This document shows positions 51,177-59,734 of a stretch of 64,000 nt of DNA, piece by piece. The notes below the pieces were generated by a model. It made no database searches. It had not been told where the DNA came from and saw only the letters and a program-made list of their open reading frames with translations. The stretch comes from Roseivivax isoporae LMG 25204 (GTDB taxonomy: Bacteria; Pseudomonadota; Alphaproteobacteria; Rhodobacterales; Rhodobacteraceae): NCBI RefSeq assembly GCF_000521865.1, contig NZ_JAME01000028.1:1-64000 (forward strand), read 5' to 3'. Each line of letters begins with the position of its first letter. Positions within the stretch are counted from its first letter, which is position 1. Both the position numbers and the translations under genes were made by a program.

Positions 51177-52082
51177 ATGCTCGACACGAGCGCAGAGATG
51201 GAGACCCGGATCGCCGCGGACGGACCCGCGGGCGGCATCCTCGCGCGGGACCTCACGGTCACCTATCGCAACGGCCACACCGCGCTCGACCGCGCCAGCT
51301 TCGAGGTGCCGCGCGGCACGGTGACGGCGCTCGTGGGCGTGAACGGCGCGGGCAAGTCCACGCTCTTCAAGGCGATCATGGGCTTCCTGCCGGTGGCGGC
51401 GGGCGACATCCGCCTGCTCGGGCGGACCGTCAGGCAGGCCCTGCGCGAGAACCTCGTGGCCTACGTGCCCCAGGCCGAGGAGGTCGACTGGGCCTTTCCG
51501 GTGCTGGTCGAGGACGTGGTGATGATGGGACGCTACGGCCATATGGGATTCCTGCGCCGGCCCTCCGCGTCCGACCGCGCGGCGGTGACGCAGGCGCTCG
51601 ACCGGGTGGGGATGGGCGCTTTCCGCACCCGCCAGATCGGCGAGCTGTCCGGCGGGCAGCGCAAGCGCGTGTTCCTTGCGCGGGCCTTGGCGCAGGACGG
51701 GCGCGTCATCCTCCTCGACGAGCCCTTCACCGGGGTCGACGTGCAGACCGAGGACCAGATCGTGGCGCTCCTGCGCGAGCTGCGCGACGAGGGCCGGGTG
51801 ATGCTGGTCTCGACCCACAACCTGGGCTCCGTGCCGGAATTCTGCGACCGGACCGTGCTGGTCAAGGGCACGGTGCTGGCCTACGGGCCGACCGAAACCA
51901 CCTTCACCCGGGCGAACCTCGAACGCGCCTTCGGCGGGGTGCTGCGCCACTTCACGCTGGGCGGCTCCGAACTGCACGAGGACCACGCCGACGACGGGCG
52001 GGCGCTCACCATCCTGACCGACGACGAACGTCCCTTCGTGCATTACGGGGACCGCACCCGCACCAAGGGCGGCCCCGAATGA
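51177..52082 (+). CDS. sitB: Manganese/iron ABC transporter ATP-binding protein
   Basis: 301-residue ATPase of the metal-uptake group. Walker A GVNGAGKST (about 56-64), signature LSGGQRKRV, and Walker B VILLDEPFTGVD are intact, with the group-specific VPQAEEVDWAFPVLVEDVV segment. An AAGGAG ribosome site precedes the ATG. It overlaps the first permease gene (ATGA). The C-terminal extension after about residue 250 includes a His/Asp stretch (HEDHADDG). Confidence 0.94.
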   Translation: MLDTSAEMETRIAADGPAGGILARDLTVTYRNGHTALDRASFEVPRGTVTALVGVNGAGKSTLFKAIMGFLPVAAGDIRLLGRTVRQALRENLVAYVPQAEEVDWAFPVLVEDVVMMGRYGHMGFLRRPSASDRAAVTQALDRVGMGAFRTRQIGELSGGQRKRVFLARALAQDGRVILLDEPFTGVDVQTEDQIVALLRELRDEGRVMLVSTHNLGSVPEFCDRTVLVKGTVLAYGPTETTFTRANLERAFGGVLRHFTLGGSELHEDHADDGRALTILTDDERPFVHYGDRTRTKGGPE

Positions 52083-52960
52083 GCGTCCTGCTCGAACCCT
52101 TCGCCTACGGCTACATGACGAACGCCATGTGGGTGTCCGCGATGGTGGGCGCGCTCTGCGCGTTCCTGTCCGCCTACCTCATGCTCAAGGGCTGGAGCCT
52201 GATCGGCGACGCGCTGTCCCATTCGGTCGTGCCGGGCGTCGCCGGCGCCTACATGCTGGGCCTGCCCTTCGCGCTCGGGGCCTTCGTCGCCGGGGGCCTT
52301 GCCGCCGGGGCGATGCTGTTCCTCAGCGAACGTTCGGGGCTCAAGGTCGACGTGGTGATCGGGCTCATCTTCACGTCGTTCTTCGGGCTCGGCCTCTTCA
52401 TGGTCTCGCTCAACCCGACGGCGGTTTCGGTGCAGACCATCACCATGGGCAACATCCTCGCCATCACGCCCGGCGATACCCTGCAGCTGGTGCTGATCGG
52501 TACGGTGTCGCTGACGCTGCTCCTTCTCAAGTGGAAGGATCTCATGGTCACCTTCTTCGACGAGACGCACGCGCGGTCGATCGGGCTCCGGCCGGGGCTG
52601 CTGAAGGCGATGTTCTTCGTGCTCCTGTCCGCGGCGGTGGTGGCGGCGATGCAGACGGTGGGCGCCTTCCTCGTGATCGCCATGGTGGTGACGCCCGGTG
52701 CGACGGCCTACCTGCTCTGCGACCGGTTCGGGCGGCTCATCGCCGTCTCCGTGGCCATCGGCGCGACGACGAGCTTTGTCGGCGCCTATGCCAGCTACTT
52801 TCTCGACGGCGCGACCGGCGGCGTGATCGTCACGCTGCAGACCGCGGTCTTCCTCGCGGCCTTCCTTCTCGCGCCGAAGCACGGCGTCCTCGCCGCGCGC
52901 AGCCGTGCCGCAGCCGCCATCGCACCGCGACGGGCGGAGCGTCGGGAGCCCGCGGAATGA
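52079..52960 (+). CDS. sitC: Manganese/iron ABC transporter permease
   Basis: 293-residue inner-membrane permease of the ABC-3 family with about eight helices, including the LKGWSLIGDALSHSVVPG segment that is diagnostic for metal-type permeases. It pairs with the next gene product, which is homologous, to form the channel. Overlaps sitB and sitD by 4 bp each. Confidence 0.93.
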   Translation: MSVLLEPFAYGYMTNAMWVSAMVGALCAFLSAYLMLKGWSLIGDALSHSVVPGVAGAYMLGLPFALGAFVAGGLAAGAMLFLSERSGLKVDVVIGLIFTSFFGLGLFMVSLNPTAVSVQTITMGNILAITPGDTLQLVLIGTVSLTLLLLKWKDLMVTFFDETHARSIGLRPGLLKAMFFVLLSAAVVAAMQTVGAFLVIAMVVTPGATAYLLCDRFGRLIAVSVAIGATTSFVGAYASYFLDGATGGVIVTLQTAVFLAAFLLAPKHGVLAARSRAAAAIAPRRAERREPAE

Positions 52961-53802
52961 GCGCCGACACCCTGCTCCTGCCGTTCCAGTTCCCGTTCAT
53001 GCAGAACGCGTTCCTCATCGCGGCCATCGTCGCGGTCCCGACGGCGCTCCTGTCCTGTTTCCTCGTGCTCAAGGGCTGGGCGCTCATGGGCGACGCGATC
53101 AGCCACGCGGTCCTGCCCGGCATCGTCCTGGCCTGGATCACCGGCATCCCGCTGATCGTCGGTGCCTTCGCCGCCGGGATGGCCTGCGCGGTCGCCACGG
53201 GCTGGCTCAGCGAGAACGGCCGGGTCAAGCAGGACACCGTGATGGGGGTCGTGTTCTCGGGCATGTTCGGGCTCGGGATCATCCTCTACACCTCGGTGCA
53301 CACCAACGAGCATCTCGACCACGTGCTCTTCGGCAACATGCTGGGCGTGGGCGCGCAGGACCTCTGGACCGCCGGCACGATCAGCCTCGTCGTGGCAGCG
53401 GTGCTGCTGCTGAAATGGAAGGATTTCCTGCTGCACGCCTTCGATCCGGCGCAGGCGCAGGCGAGCGGGCTGCGCACCGGCTGGCTGCATTACGGGCTGC
53501 TCGCGCTCCTGTCGCTGACCGTGGTCGCGACGCTTACGGCGACCGGGCTGATCCTGGCCGTGGGGCTCCTGATCGCGCCCGGCGCCGTGGCGTTCCTGAC
53601 GGTCCGCAGCTTTGGCCGGATGCTGGCGGTGTCGGTCGCCGTGTGCCTCTTCTCGATGCTGACCGGGGTCTACGCGAGCTTCTTCCTCGACAGCGCGCCG
53701 GCACCGACGATCGTGCTGATCATGACGGCCCTGTTCATCGTGGCCCTCGCGCGCCGGATGGCGGCGGTGCGCCGCACCTCGCGCCGCGGGCTGCGGGCCT
53801 AG
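52957..53802 (+). CDS. sitD: Manganese/iron ABC transporter permease
   Basis: 281-residue ABC-3 family permease, homologous to SitC, with LKGWALMGDAISHAVLPG near the N-terminus and the ENGRVKQDTVMGVVFSGMFGLG loop. The start overlaps the sitC stop codon. Its end is 3 bp from the convergent Lrp gene, with no room for an independent terminator. Confidence 0.93.
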   Translation: MSADTLLLPFQFPFMQNAFLIAAIVAVPTALLSCFLVLKGWALMGDAISHAVLPGIVLAWITGIPLIVGAFAAGMACAVATGWLSENGRVKQDTVMGVVFSGMFGLGIILYTSVHTNEHLDHVLFGNMLGVGAQDLWTAGTISLVVAAVLLLKWKDFLLHAFDPAQAQASGLRTGWLHYGLLALLSLTVVATLTATGLILAVGLLIAPGAVAFLTVRSFGRMLAVSVAVCLFSMLTGVYASFFLDSAPAPTIVLIMTALFIVALARRMAAVRRTSRRGLRA

Positions 53803-53805
53803 GCC

Positions 53806-54270
53806 TCAGGCCAGCGGGATTGGGCGCTGCTCCTCGATCGCCTCCATGGCGAAGAAGGACGTGACCGTCTCGAGCTCGACCTCGGCGATCAGGCGCTTGT
53901 AGACCTCGTCGTAGCTCGCCATGTCGCGGGTGATGATCTTGAGCAGGTAGTCGTATTCGCCGCCGATCCGGAAGAAGTCGATGACGTCCGGAATCGTCGA
54001 CACGTGCCTGCGGAACTGCGCGAGCCAGCGCGCCGAATGGTGCCGGGTCTTGACCATCACGAACACCACGAGCCCGGCGCCGAGCCGCGCGCGGTCGATG
54101 GTCACCGTGCGCCCGAGGATGACGCCCGACGCCTCGAGCGCCTTGAGCCGCCGCCAGCAGGCGTTCTGGGACATGCCGATCCGGTCGGCAAGCGCGCGCT
54201 GCGACTGGCTCGCGTCGCGCTGCAGCTCTTCGAGGATCCGAAGGTCGATGTGATCGAACGTATGCGCCAT
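53806..54270 (-). CDS. Lrp/AsnC family transcriptional regulator
   Basis: 154-residue regulator. The N-terminal helix-turn-helix (SQRALADRIGMSQNACWRRLKALEASGVI at about 22-50) is followed by the RAM ligand domain (GGEYDYLLKIITRDMASYDEVYKRLI). Lrp-type proteins respond to amino acids. The start at 54270 matches the family; the open frame to 54360 is not family-like. It is divergent from the class V aminotransferase and opine-type cluster and is the likely controller of those genes. Confidence 0.92.
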   Translation of the reverse strand: MAHTFDHIDLRILEELQRDASQSQRALADRIGMSQNACWRRLKALEASGVILGRTVTIDRARLGAGLVVFVMVKTRHHSARWLAQFRRHVSTIPDVIDFFRIGGEYDYLLKIITRDMASYDEVYKRLIAEVELETVTSFFAMEAIEEQRPIPLA

Positions 54271-54284
54271 ATGACGATCATATG
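54268..54284. promoter_or_regulatory. Predicted Lrp-type operator
   Basis: CATATG-ACGAT-CATATG: two copies of a self-palindromic hexamer with a 5-bp spacer, covering the start codon of the Lrp gene and the sequence upstream of it. A repressor bound here would block its own gene and could act on the divergent promoter. Confidence 0.45.
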
Positions 54285-54375
54285 ACCCAAAATGCCGCAT
54301 GCAAGGGTGAAATCCTGTGAACAGATCTCGGTCGGAAGTGTCAGCCTGACGGAAAGCCACAGCCGGAGACCCCTC

Positions 54376-55836
54376 ATGTCACCGCTCGACGATTTCGCCC
54401 AGACCCTCGCAGGACCGGGACTGCCCGCCCGGCTCCGCGCGGGGCTGATCGGCGAGAGCGCGACCGTGGACGGCCCGTTCGGCCCGAAGCCCCTGATCTA
54501 CGCCGACTACGTGGCCTCGGGCCGCGCGCTGACGCAGGTCGAGGATTTCGTGCGCGACCGCGTCCTGCCCTACTACGCCAACACCCACACGCAGGCGTCG
54601 TTCTGCGGCGCCTATTCCACGCAGCTGCGCGAGGCGGCCCGCGCCGCGATCGCCCGGAGCGTCGGCGCCGGTCCCGGCACCAGCGTCGTCTTCACCGGGT
54701 CGGGATCGACGGCGGGCATCAACCGGCTCACCGGGCTGCTCGACATCGCGGGGATCGTCCGCGGCGGCGGGCGCGCCGTCGTGCTGATCGGCCCCTACGA
54801 GCACCATTCGAACATCCTGCCCTGGCGCGAGAGCGGCGCGGACGTCGTCGAGATCGCGGAGGGCGCGACCGGCGGGCCGGACCTGGCCCTGCTCGAGACC
54901 GCGCTTGCCGGGACGGCTGGCGCCGACCTCGTCGTCGGCGCGTTCTCGGCCGCCTCGAACGTGACCGGCATCGTCACCGACACCGACGCGGTCACGCGGA
55001 TCCTGCGACGCCACGGCGCCGTCGCGATCTGGGATTATGGCGGCGGCGGCCCCTACCTGCCCATGGACATGAAGGACGGCACCGACGCCGCCAAGGACGC
55101 CATCGTGTTCTCTCCGCACAAGTTCCCGGGCGGGCCGGGGTCGAGCGGGATCATGGTGGTGCGCGACGCCATCGCGCGCACCCGCATCCCCACGCTGCCG
55201 GGCGGCGGCACGGTCAGCTTCGTCTCACCCTGGGGGCACACCTATTCCGACGATCTCGCCGCGCGCGAGGAAGGCGGCACGCCGAACGTCATCGGCGACA
55301 TCCGCGCGGCGCTGGCGGTCATGGTCAAGGATGCGCTCGGGCACGACTGGCTGGCCGCGCGCCAGGCCGTCCTGCGCGAGCGCGCCCGCGCCGTCTGGTC
55401 GCGGAACGACCGGATCGAGCTCCTGGGCAACCGCGCGGCCGAGGCGCTGCCGATCTTCTCGTTCCGGGTGCGGGACGGGCGCGGAGGGCTGATCCATCAC
55501 CAGTTCTTCACCCGCCTCCTGAGCGACGTGCACGGCATCCAGGCCCGCGGCGGCTGCGCCTGCGCGGGATCCTACGCGCACCGGCTGCTCGGGCTCGACC
55601 GCGCGGCCTCCGACGCGACCTTCGCCGCGCTCGCCCGCGGCGAGGAGACGGAAAAGCCGGGCTGGGTGCGCCTCAACCTCTCGGCGCTGATGACCGACGA
55701 CAAGGCGGACCTGATCGTGCAGGCGGTGGACAATCTGGCCCGCGAGGCGGCACAGTACACGGCAGATTACCGTGTCGATCCCTCCACCGCGCGGTTCACG
55801 CCGCGCGATGCCCTCCGAAAGAGTCTCGCATCGTGA
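54376..55836 (+). CDS. Class V aminotransferase, cysteine desulfurase-like
   Basis: 486-residue PLP enzyme. The cofactor Lys is K249 in FSPHKFPGG, the PLP-contact region is PYEHHSNILPW (140-150), and D220 lies in AIWDYGG. A GGCACAGS loop (C394, C396) stands where desulfurases keep their catalytic Cys, so it may move sulfur or remove an amino-acid side chain. It is not IscS or SufS: no cluster-assembly genes flank it and the length is larger. The ATG at 54376 follows CCGGAG. First gene of the cluster; it overlaps the MFS gene by 4 bp (GTGA). Confidence 0.82.
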   Translation: MSPLDDFAQTLAGPGLPARLRAGLIGESATVDGPFGPKPLIYADYVASGRALTQVEDFVRDRVLPYYANTHTQASFCGAYSTQLREAARAAIARSVGAGPGTSVVFTGSGSTAGINRLTGLLDIAGIVRGGGRAVVLIGPYEHHSNILPWRESGADVVEIAEGATGGPDLALLETALAGTAGADLVVGAFSAASNVTGIVTDTDAVTRILRRHGAVAIWDYGGGGPYLPMDMKDGTDAAKDAIVFSPHKFPGGPGSSGIMVVRDAIARTRIPTLPGGGTVSFVSPWGHTYSDDLAAREEGGTPNVIGDIRAALAVMVKDALGHDWLAARQAVLRERARAVWSRNDRIELLGNRAAEALPIFSFRVRDGRGGLIHHQFFTRLLSDVHGIQARGGCACAGSYAHRLLGLDRAASDATFAALARGEETEKPGWVRLNLSALMTDDKADLIVQAVDNLAREAAQYTADYRVDPSTARFTPRDALRKSLAS

Positions 55837-57161
55837 CAGGCCCCCTCGCCAACCCGTCGTTCCGCACGCTCTTCGCCGCGCAGGTCTGCTCGCTGGTGGC
55901 GGTGGGGCTCCTGACCGTGGCGTTGTCGCTCGCGGCCTGGCGGATCGGCGGGGACGCGGCGGCGGGGCGAATCCTCGGGCTGATCCTGGCGCTCAAGATG
56001 GTGGCCTATGTGGGCCTCGCGCCGCTCGCCGAGACGTTCTTTGCCGGGCGTCCGCGCAAGCGGGTGATGATCGGGCTCGACCTCGGGCGGATGGCGCTGC
56101 TCGTGCCCATGGCCTTCGCGACGACGACCTGGCAGCTCGGGCTTCTCGCCTTCGTGTTCTTCGCGCTCTCGGCCGGCTTCACCCCGCTCTTCCAGTCGGT
56201 CATCCCGGACCTCCTGCCGGACGACGACAGCTATGCCCGCGGGCTCGCCTGGTCGCGCGTCGCCTACACGCTGGAATCGGTATCGAGCCCCGTCATCGCC
56301 GCCGCCGCGCTCAGCCTGATCGCCCCGTCGCAGCTGTTCCTGCTGGCCGCGCTGGCCTTCGTCGGATCGGTCGCGGCGCTCCGGGCGACGCGGGTGCCGC
56401 CGCATGGCGAGGGCGCGCGCAAGGGGCCGTTCCTGCGCCGGGCCCTGCGGGGGCTCTGGATCTACCACCGCACGCCGCGGCTGCGCGGTCTCTTCCTGCT
56501 CAACCTCGCGCTGTCGCTGGCGATGGCGTGGGTGCTCGTGAACACCGTCGTCTTCGCCGGCCAGGTGCTGGGCGACGCCGAGGGGTCCTATCCCGTGCTG
56601 ATGGCCGCGTACGGCGTCGGTGCCGCGCTCGCCGCCTTCGCGGTGCCGCGGCTCGTGGCGCGGTCGGGCGAGCGCGACGTGATGCTGGGCGGCGTCCTCG
56701 CCTTCGCCGCGACCGGTGCCGTGCTGGCGACCGTGCCGCTGCCGCCCACCCTGCCCGCGCTGCTGCCCGTCTGGTTCGCCTTCGGCGCGGCGTCCTCGGC
56801 GGTGCTGACGCCCGGAGGGCTGGTCATCACGCGCTCGGCCGCCCGCAGCGACCGCCCGGCCGTCTTTGCCGCGCAGTTCTCGCTCAGCCATGCGGGCTGG
56901 CTCCTGGCCTATCCCCTGGCAGGCTGGCTCGGGTCGGCGCTGCCGCTCGCCACCGCGCTCGGCCTGCTGTCGGCGGGCGCCGTGGCCGTGGCGCTTCTCG
57001 CCGCGCTTGTCTGGCCCGCGGACGACCGCCTCGAACGGGCGCACAGCCATCCGGACCTGCCCGCGGATCATCCGCACCTGCGCGAACATGGCGCGCGGGA
57101 CCATGTCCACGCCTACCGCATCGACGACCTGCACCCGCGCTGGCGCCCCGACGGCGCCTGA
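55833..57161 (+). CDS. MFS transporter with a His-rich C-terminal tail
   Basis: 442-residue inner-membrane carrier with about 12 helices. The conserved cytoplasmic loop Arg/Lys motif appears around FFAGRPRKRVMIGLDLGR (about 68-85). The GTG start overlaps the aminotransferase stop codon. The last 40 residues leave the membrane and contain eight His plus many Asp/Glu (motifs such as HSH, DHPH, DHVH), which suggests a metal-binding tail. Similar carriers act as exporters, so this may expel a metal, a drug or a metabolite. Confidence 0.85.
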   Translation: MTGPLANPSFRTLFAAQVCSLVAVGLLTVALSLAAWRIGGDAAAGRILGLILALKMVAYVGLAPLAETFFAGRPRKRVMIGLDLGRMALLVPMAFATTTWQLGLLAFVFFALSAGFTPLFQSVIPDLLPDDDSYARGLAWSRVAYTLESVSSPVIAAAALSLIAPSQLFLLAALAFVGSVAALRATRVPPHGEGARKGPFLRRALRGLWIYHRTPRLRGLFLLNLALSLAMAWVLVNTVVFAGQVLGDAEGSYPVLMAAYGVGAALAAFAVPRLVARSGERDVMLGGVLAFAATGAVLATVPLPPTLPALLPVWFAFGAASSAVLTPGGLVITRSAARSDRPAVFAAQFSLSHAGWLLAYPLAGWLGSALPLATALGLLSAGAVAVALLAALVWPADDRLERAHSHPDLPADHPHLREHGARDHVHAYRIDDLHPRWRPDGA

Positions 57162-57193
57162 CGCTGGACCCCACCGGAAATGCCTTTAGGATA

Positions 57194-57207
57194 GTTTGCA
57201 TGCAAAC
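57194..57207. promoter_or_regulatory. 14-bp perfect palindrome over the start codon of the flavoprotein gene
   Basis: GTTTGCATGCAAAC is a perfect palindrome that includes the ATG at 57200. A ribosome site AGGA is at 57188-57191. It could be a protein operator or a hairpin hiding the start codon. It separates the aminotransferase/MFS pair from the oxidoreductase genes. Confidence 0.5.
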
Positions 57208-58669
57208 GATGACAGACCGACCGATCGACCAGCGCGGCCTGCCCGAACTCGGCGCACGGCTGCACGAGGAACTGGCCTATCTCTGCTATCCCGGCAAGGA
57301 TTGGGTGCCGCGCCGCGACGGCGTCACCGACGTCGTGGTGATCGGCGGCGGCATGTGCGGGATGGTGGCCTGGCTCGGTCTGACCATGGCCGGGATCCGC
57401 AGCGTCCGCGTGCTCGACCGCAACCGGGAGGGCTTCGAGGGTCCGTGGCTGACCTATGCCCGGATGGAGACGCTGCGCTCGCCCAAGCAGCTGACCGGTC
57501 CGGCCTTCGGGCTCGGCACGCTGACCTTCCAGGCGTGGTTTCGCGCGCAGTTCGGCGCCGCGGCGTGGGAGGAGCTCGACAAGATCCCGCGGCCCATGTG
57601 GATGGAGTACCTGCGCTGGTACCGCGACGTGCTGGGGATCCCGACCGAGAACGGCGTCAGCGTCGACCGCGTCGCACCCGAGGGCGATCTCCTGCGGCTG
57701 CACCTGTCGGGTGCGGGTGAGGACAGCATCCTCTGCCGCAAGCTCGTCTTCGCCACCGGCCGCGACGGCACCGGGGAGCCGAACATCCCGGGCTTCGTCG
57801 AGGGGCTGCCGCGGCGCCTCTGGGCGCACAGCTCGGACGACATCGACTTTGCCGCGCTGCGCGGCAAGCGGGTGGCGGTGGTGGGCGTCGGCGCGTCGGC
57901 GGTCGACAACGCGGCCGAGGCGCTCGAGGCCGGCGCGGCCGAGGTGCGCCACCTTGTGCGGCGCGCCGAGATGCCCACGATCAACAAGATGATGGGCATC
58001 GGCAGCTACGGCTTCACCGCGGGCTTCGCCGACCTGCCAGACGAATGGCGCTGGCGCTTCATGCAGTATTCCTTTGCCACCCAGACGCCGCCGCCGCACG
58101 GATCGACCAAGCGGGTCAGCCGGCACCCCAACGCGCATTTCCATTTCGGCAAGGCGGTCGCCTCGACCGAGGACGCGGGCGACGCGGTGCGCATCGGGTT
58201 CTCCGACGGCACGAGCCACGAGACGGATTTCCTTATCCTCGGCACCGGCTTCACCGTCGACCCCATGTCGCGGCGGGAATTCGGCGAGACCGCGGCCGAC
58301 ATCCTGCTCTGGAAACACGTCTACACCCCGCCTGCGGGCGAGGAATCGCGCGAACTGGGGAATTTCCCCTATCTCGGGCCCGATTTCACCTTCCGCGAGC
58401 GGGCGCCGGGCGCGGCACCGTGGCTCGCGAACGTCTACTGTTTCAACTACGGCGCCTCGGCGAGCCTCGGGAAGGTGTCGGGCGACATCCCCGGCGTGTC
58501 GGAGGGGGCGGCATGGCTCGCCCGCGCGGTGGCGTCGAAGCTCTATTCCGAGGACGTGGGCAGGCACTGGCAGGACATGCTCGACTACGACACCCCCGAA
58601 CTGCAGGGCGACGAATGGACCCCCGAGCCGCTCGAGACCGAGCCGTCGCGCACGCGGGGTGTGGCATGA
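57200..58669 (+). CDS. FAD/NAD(P)-dependent oxidoreductase (flavin monooxygenase-like)
   Basis: 489-residue flavoprotein. FAD-binding GGGMCG is at about 49-54 after VTDVVVIG, a second Rossmann motif VAVVGVGASA follows near residue 215 for NAD(P)H, and LILGTGFTVD is the third flavoprotein motif. This arrangement is that of class B flavin monooxygenases, which oxygenate N or S atoms or ketones. The start at 57200 is 8 nt after AGGA; ATG 57209 is the alternative. It overlaps the CMD gene (ATGA), so it belongs to the same functional unit. Confidence 0.85.
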   Translation: MQTMTDRPIDQRGLPELGARLHEELAYLCYPGKDWVPRRDGVTDVVVIGGGMCGMVAWLGLTMAGIRSVRVLDRNREGFEGPWLTYARMETLRSPKQLTGPAFGLGTLTFQAWFRAQFGAAAWEELDKIPRPMWMEYLRWYRDVLGIPTENGVSVDRVAPEGDLLRLHLSGAGEDSILCRKLVFATGRDGTGEPNIPGFVEGLPRRLWAHSSDDIDFAALRGKRVAVVGVGASAVDNAAEALEAGAAEVRHLVRRAEMPTINKMMGIGSYGFTAGFADLPDEWRWRFMQYSFATQTPPPHGSTKRVSRHPNAHFHFGKAVASTEDAGDAVRIGFSDGTSHETDFLILGTGFTVDPMSRREFGETAADILLWKHVYTPPAGEESRELGNFPYLGPDFTFRERAPGAAPWLANVYCFNYGASASLGKVSGDIPGVSEGAAWLARAVASKLYSEDVGRHWQDMLDYDTPELQGDEWTPEPLETEPSRTRGVA

Positions 58670-59124
58670 GCACGGCGACCAAGATCTCGGGCGTCGGGTC
58701 CGGCGCCGCGCTCGAGGCGCGGGCAAAGGTGATGGAGATGACGCAGGCCGCCGAGGATTCGGTCCTGCGCCCGAACGAGACGGGCGCCTTTCCGCACGAC
58801 CTGCGCGCGGCGATCGCGGCACGGGTCGCCCGCCTGAACGGCGACGAGACGCTCGCCGACCACTATGCCGCCCACGCGGGTGCCATGGCGCCGCTCGCCG
58901 ATCCCTCGGCCGACGGGTCGGCACAGGGGCTTGCCGAGGTGCTGCACTTCGTCGACAAGGTCGCGGCGCAGACCGCGTCGGTCTCGGCCGGAGACGTGGA
59001 CGACCTGCGCGCCGCCGGCGTGTCCGATCCAGACATCGTGCGCCTTTCGGAACTCAACGCCTTTCTCGCCTATCAGGTGCGCCTGATCGCGGGATTGCGG
59101 CTCCTGGCAGGAGACTCGGCATGA
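58666..59124 (+). CDS. CMD-domain-like hypothetical protein
   Basis: 152-residue soluble, mainly helical, Ala-rich protein. It resembles the small proteins annotated as CMD domain protein, Avi_7170 family, which are usually next to an AhpD-like peroxidase gene, as here. It lacks the CxxC motif of the peroxidase fold, so it may be a structural partner of the next protein. Overlaps its neighbours by 4 bp at both ends. Confidence 0.7.
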   Translation: MSTATKISGVGSGAALEARAKVMEMTQAAEDSVLRPNETGAFPHDLRAAIAARVARLNGDETLADHYAAHAGAMAPLADPSADGSAQGLAEVLHFVDKVAAQTASVSAGDVDDLRAAGVSDPDIVRLSELNAFLAYQVRLIAGLRLLAGDSA

Positions 59125-59702
59125 CGAGGGTCGTCCGCAAGTTCACCCGCTCCGTGCCCGTCTGGCGTCCCCGCGTGGTTCCGGTGAAGCTCGACGAGGC
59201 GAGCGCGGCGCAGCTCGAGGCGCTGCAGGTGACGCCGTCGAACACCAAGGTGTCGGACTACGTGCTGACGCTCGCCCACGACGTCGAAAGCCTGAAGGTG
59301 CGCTCGCCGCTCTTCAACGCGATCATGTACGACCCGGGCGGGCTGTCGCGGTCCGAGCGCGAACTGGGCGCACTGGCCGCCTCCATGGTCAACCACTGCA
59401 TCTACTGCGCGGCGGTGCATGCCGACCGGCACGCGAAGCTCGAGAAGTCGACCGAGGTGACCGACGCGCTGTTCCTCAACGGCGCGGAGGCCGAACTCGG
59501 CCCCCGCGACCGGGCGATCTTCGACTTCGCGCTCAAGCTGTCCAAGGCGCCGCCGGAGATCGGCGCGGCGGACATGCAGGCCCTTCGCGATGCGGGCCTC
59601 GACGACACCGAGATCCTCGACCTCATCCTGTCGGCGGCGCTCTTCGGCTGGGCGAACCGGCTGATGCACGTGCTGGGCGACCCGGTGGTCGAGACCGACT
59701 GA
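59121..59702 (+). CDS. Peroxidase-related protein, AhpD-like
   Basis: 193-residue helical protein of the carboxymuconolactone decarboxylase/AhpD fold. The redox motif C93-I-Y-C96-A-A-V-H100 in NHCIYCAAVH is complete, with E81 upstream in the expected place. AhpD-like proteins reduce peroxides or transfer electrons. In this cluster it may protect or reduce the flavoprotein or handle its product. It matches the subgroup I know as Avi_7169-type peroxidases. Confidence 0.85.
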   Translation: MTRVVRKFTRSVPVWRPRVVPVKLDEASAAQLEALQVTPSNTKVSDYVLTLAHDVESLKVRSPLFNAIMYDPGGLSRSERELGALAASMVNHCIYCAAVHADRHAKLEKSTEVTDALFLNGAEAELGPRDRAIFDFALKLSKAPPEIGAADMQALRDAGLDDTEILDLILSAALFGWANRLMHVLGDPVVETD

Positions 59703-59734
59703 CACAACGGAACACACGGAGAGAACGGCACATC

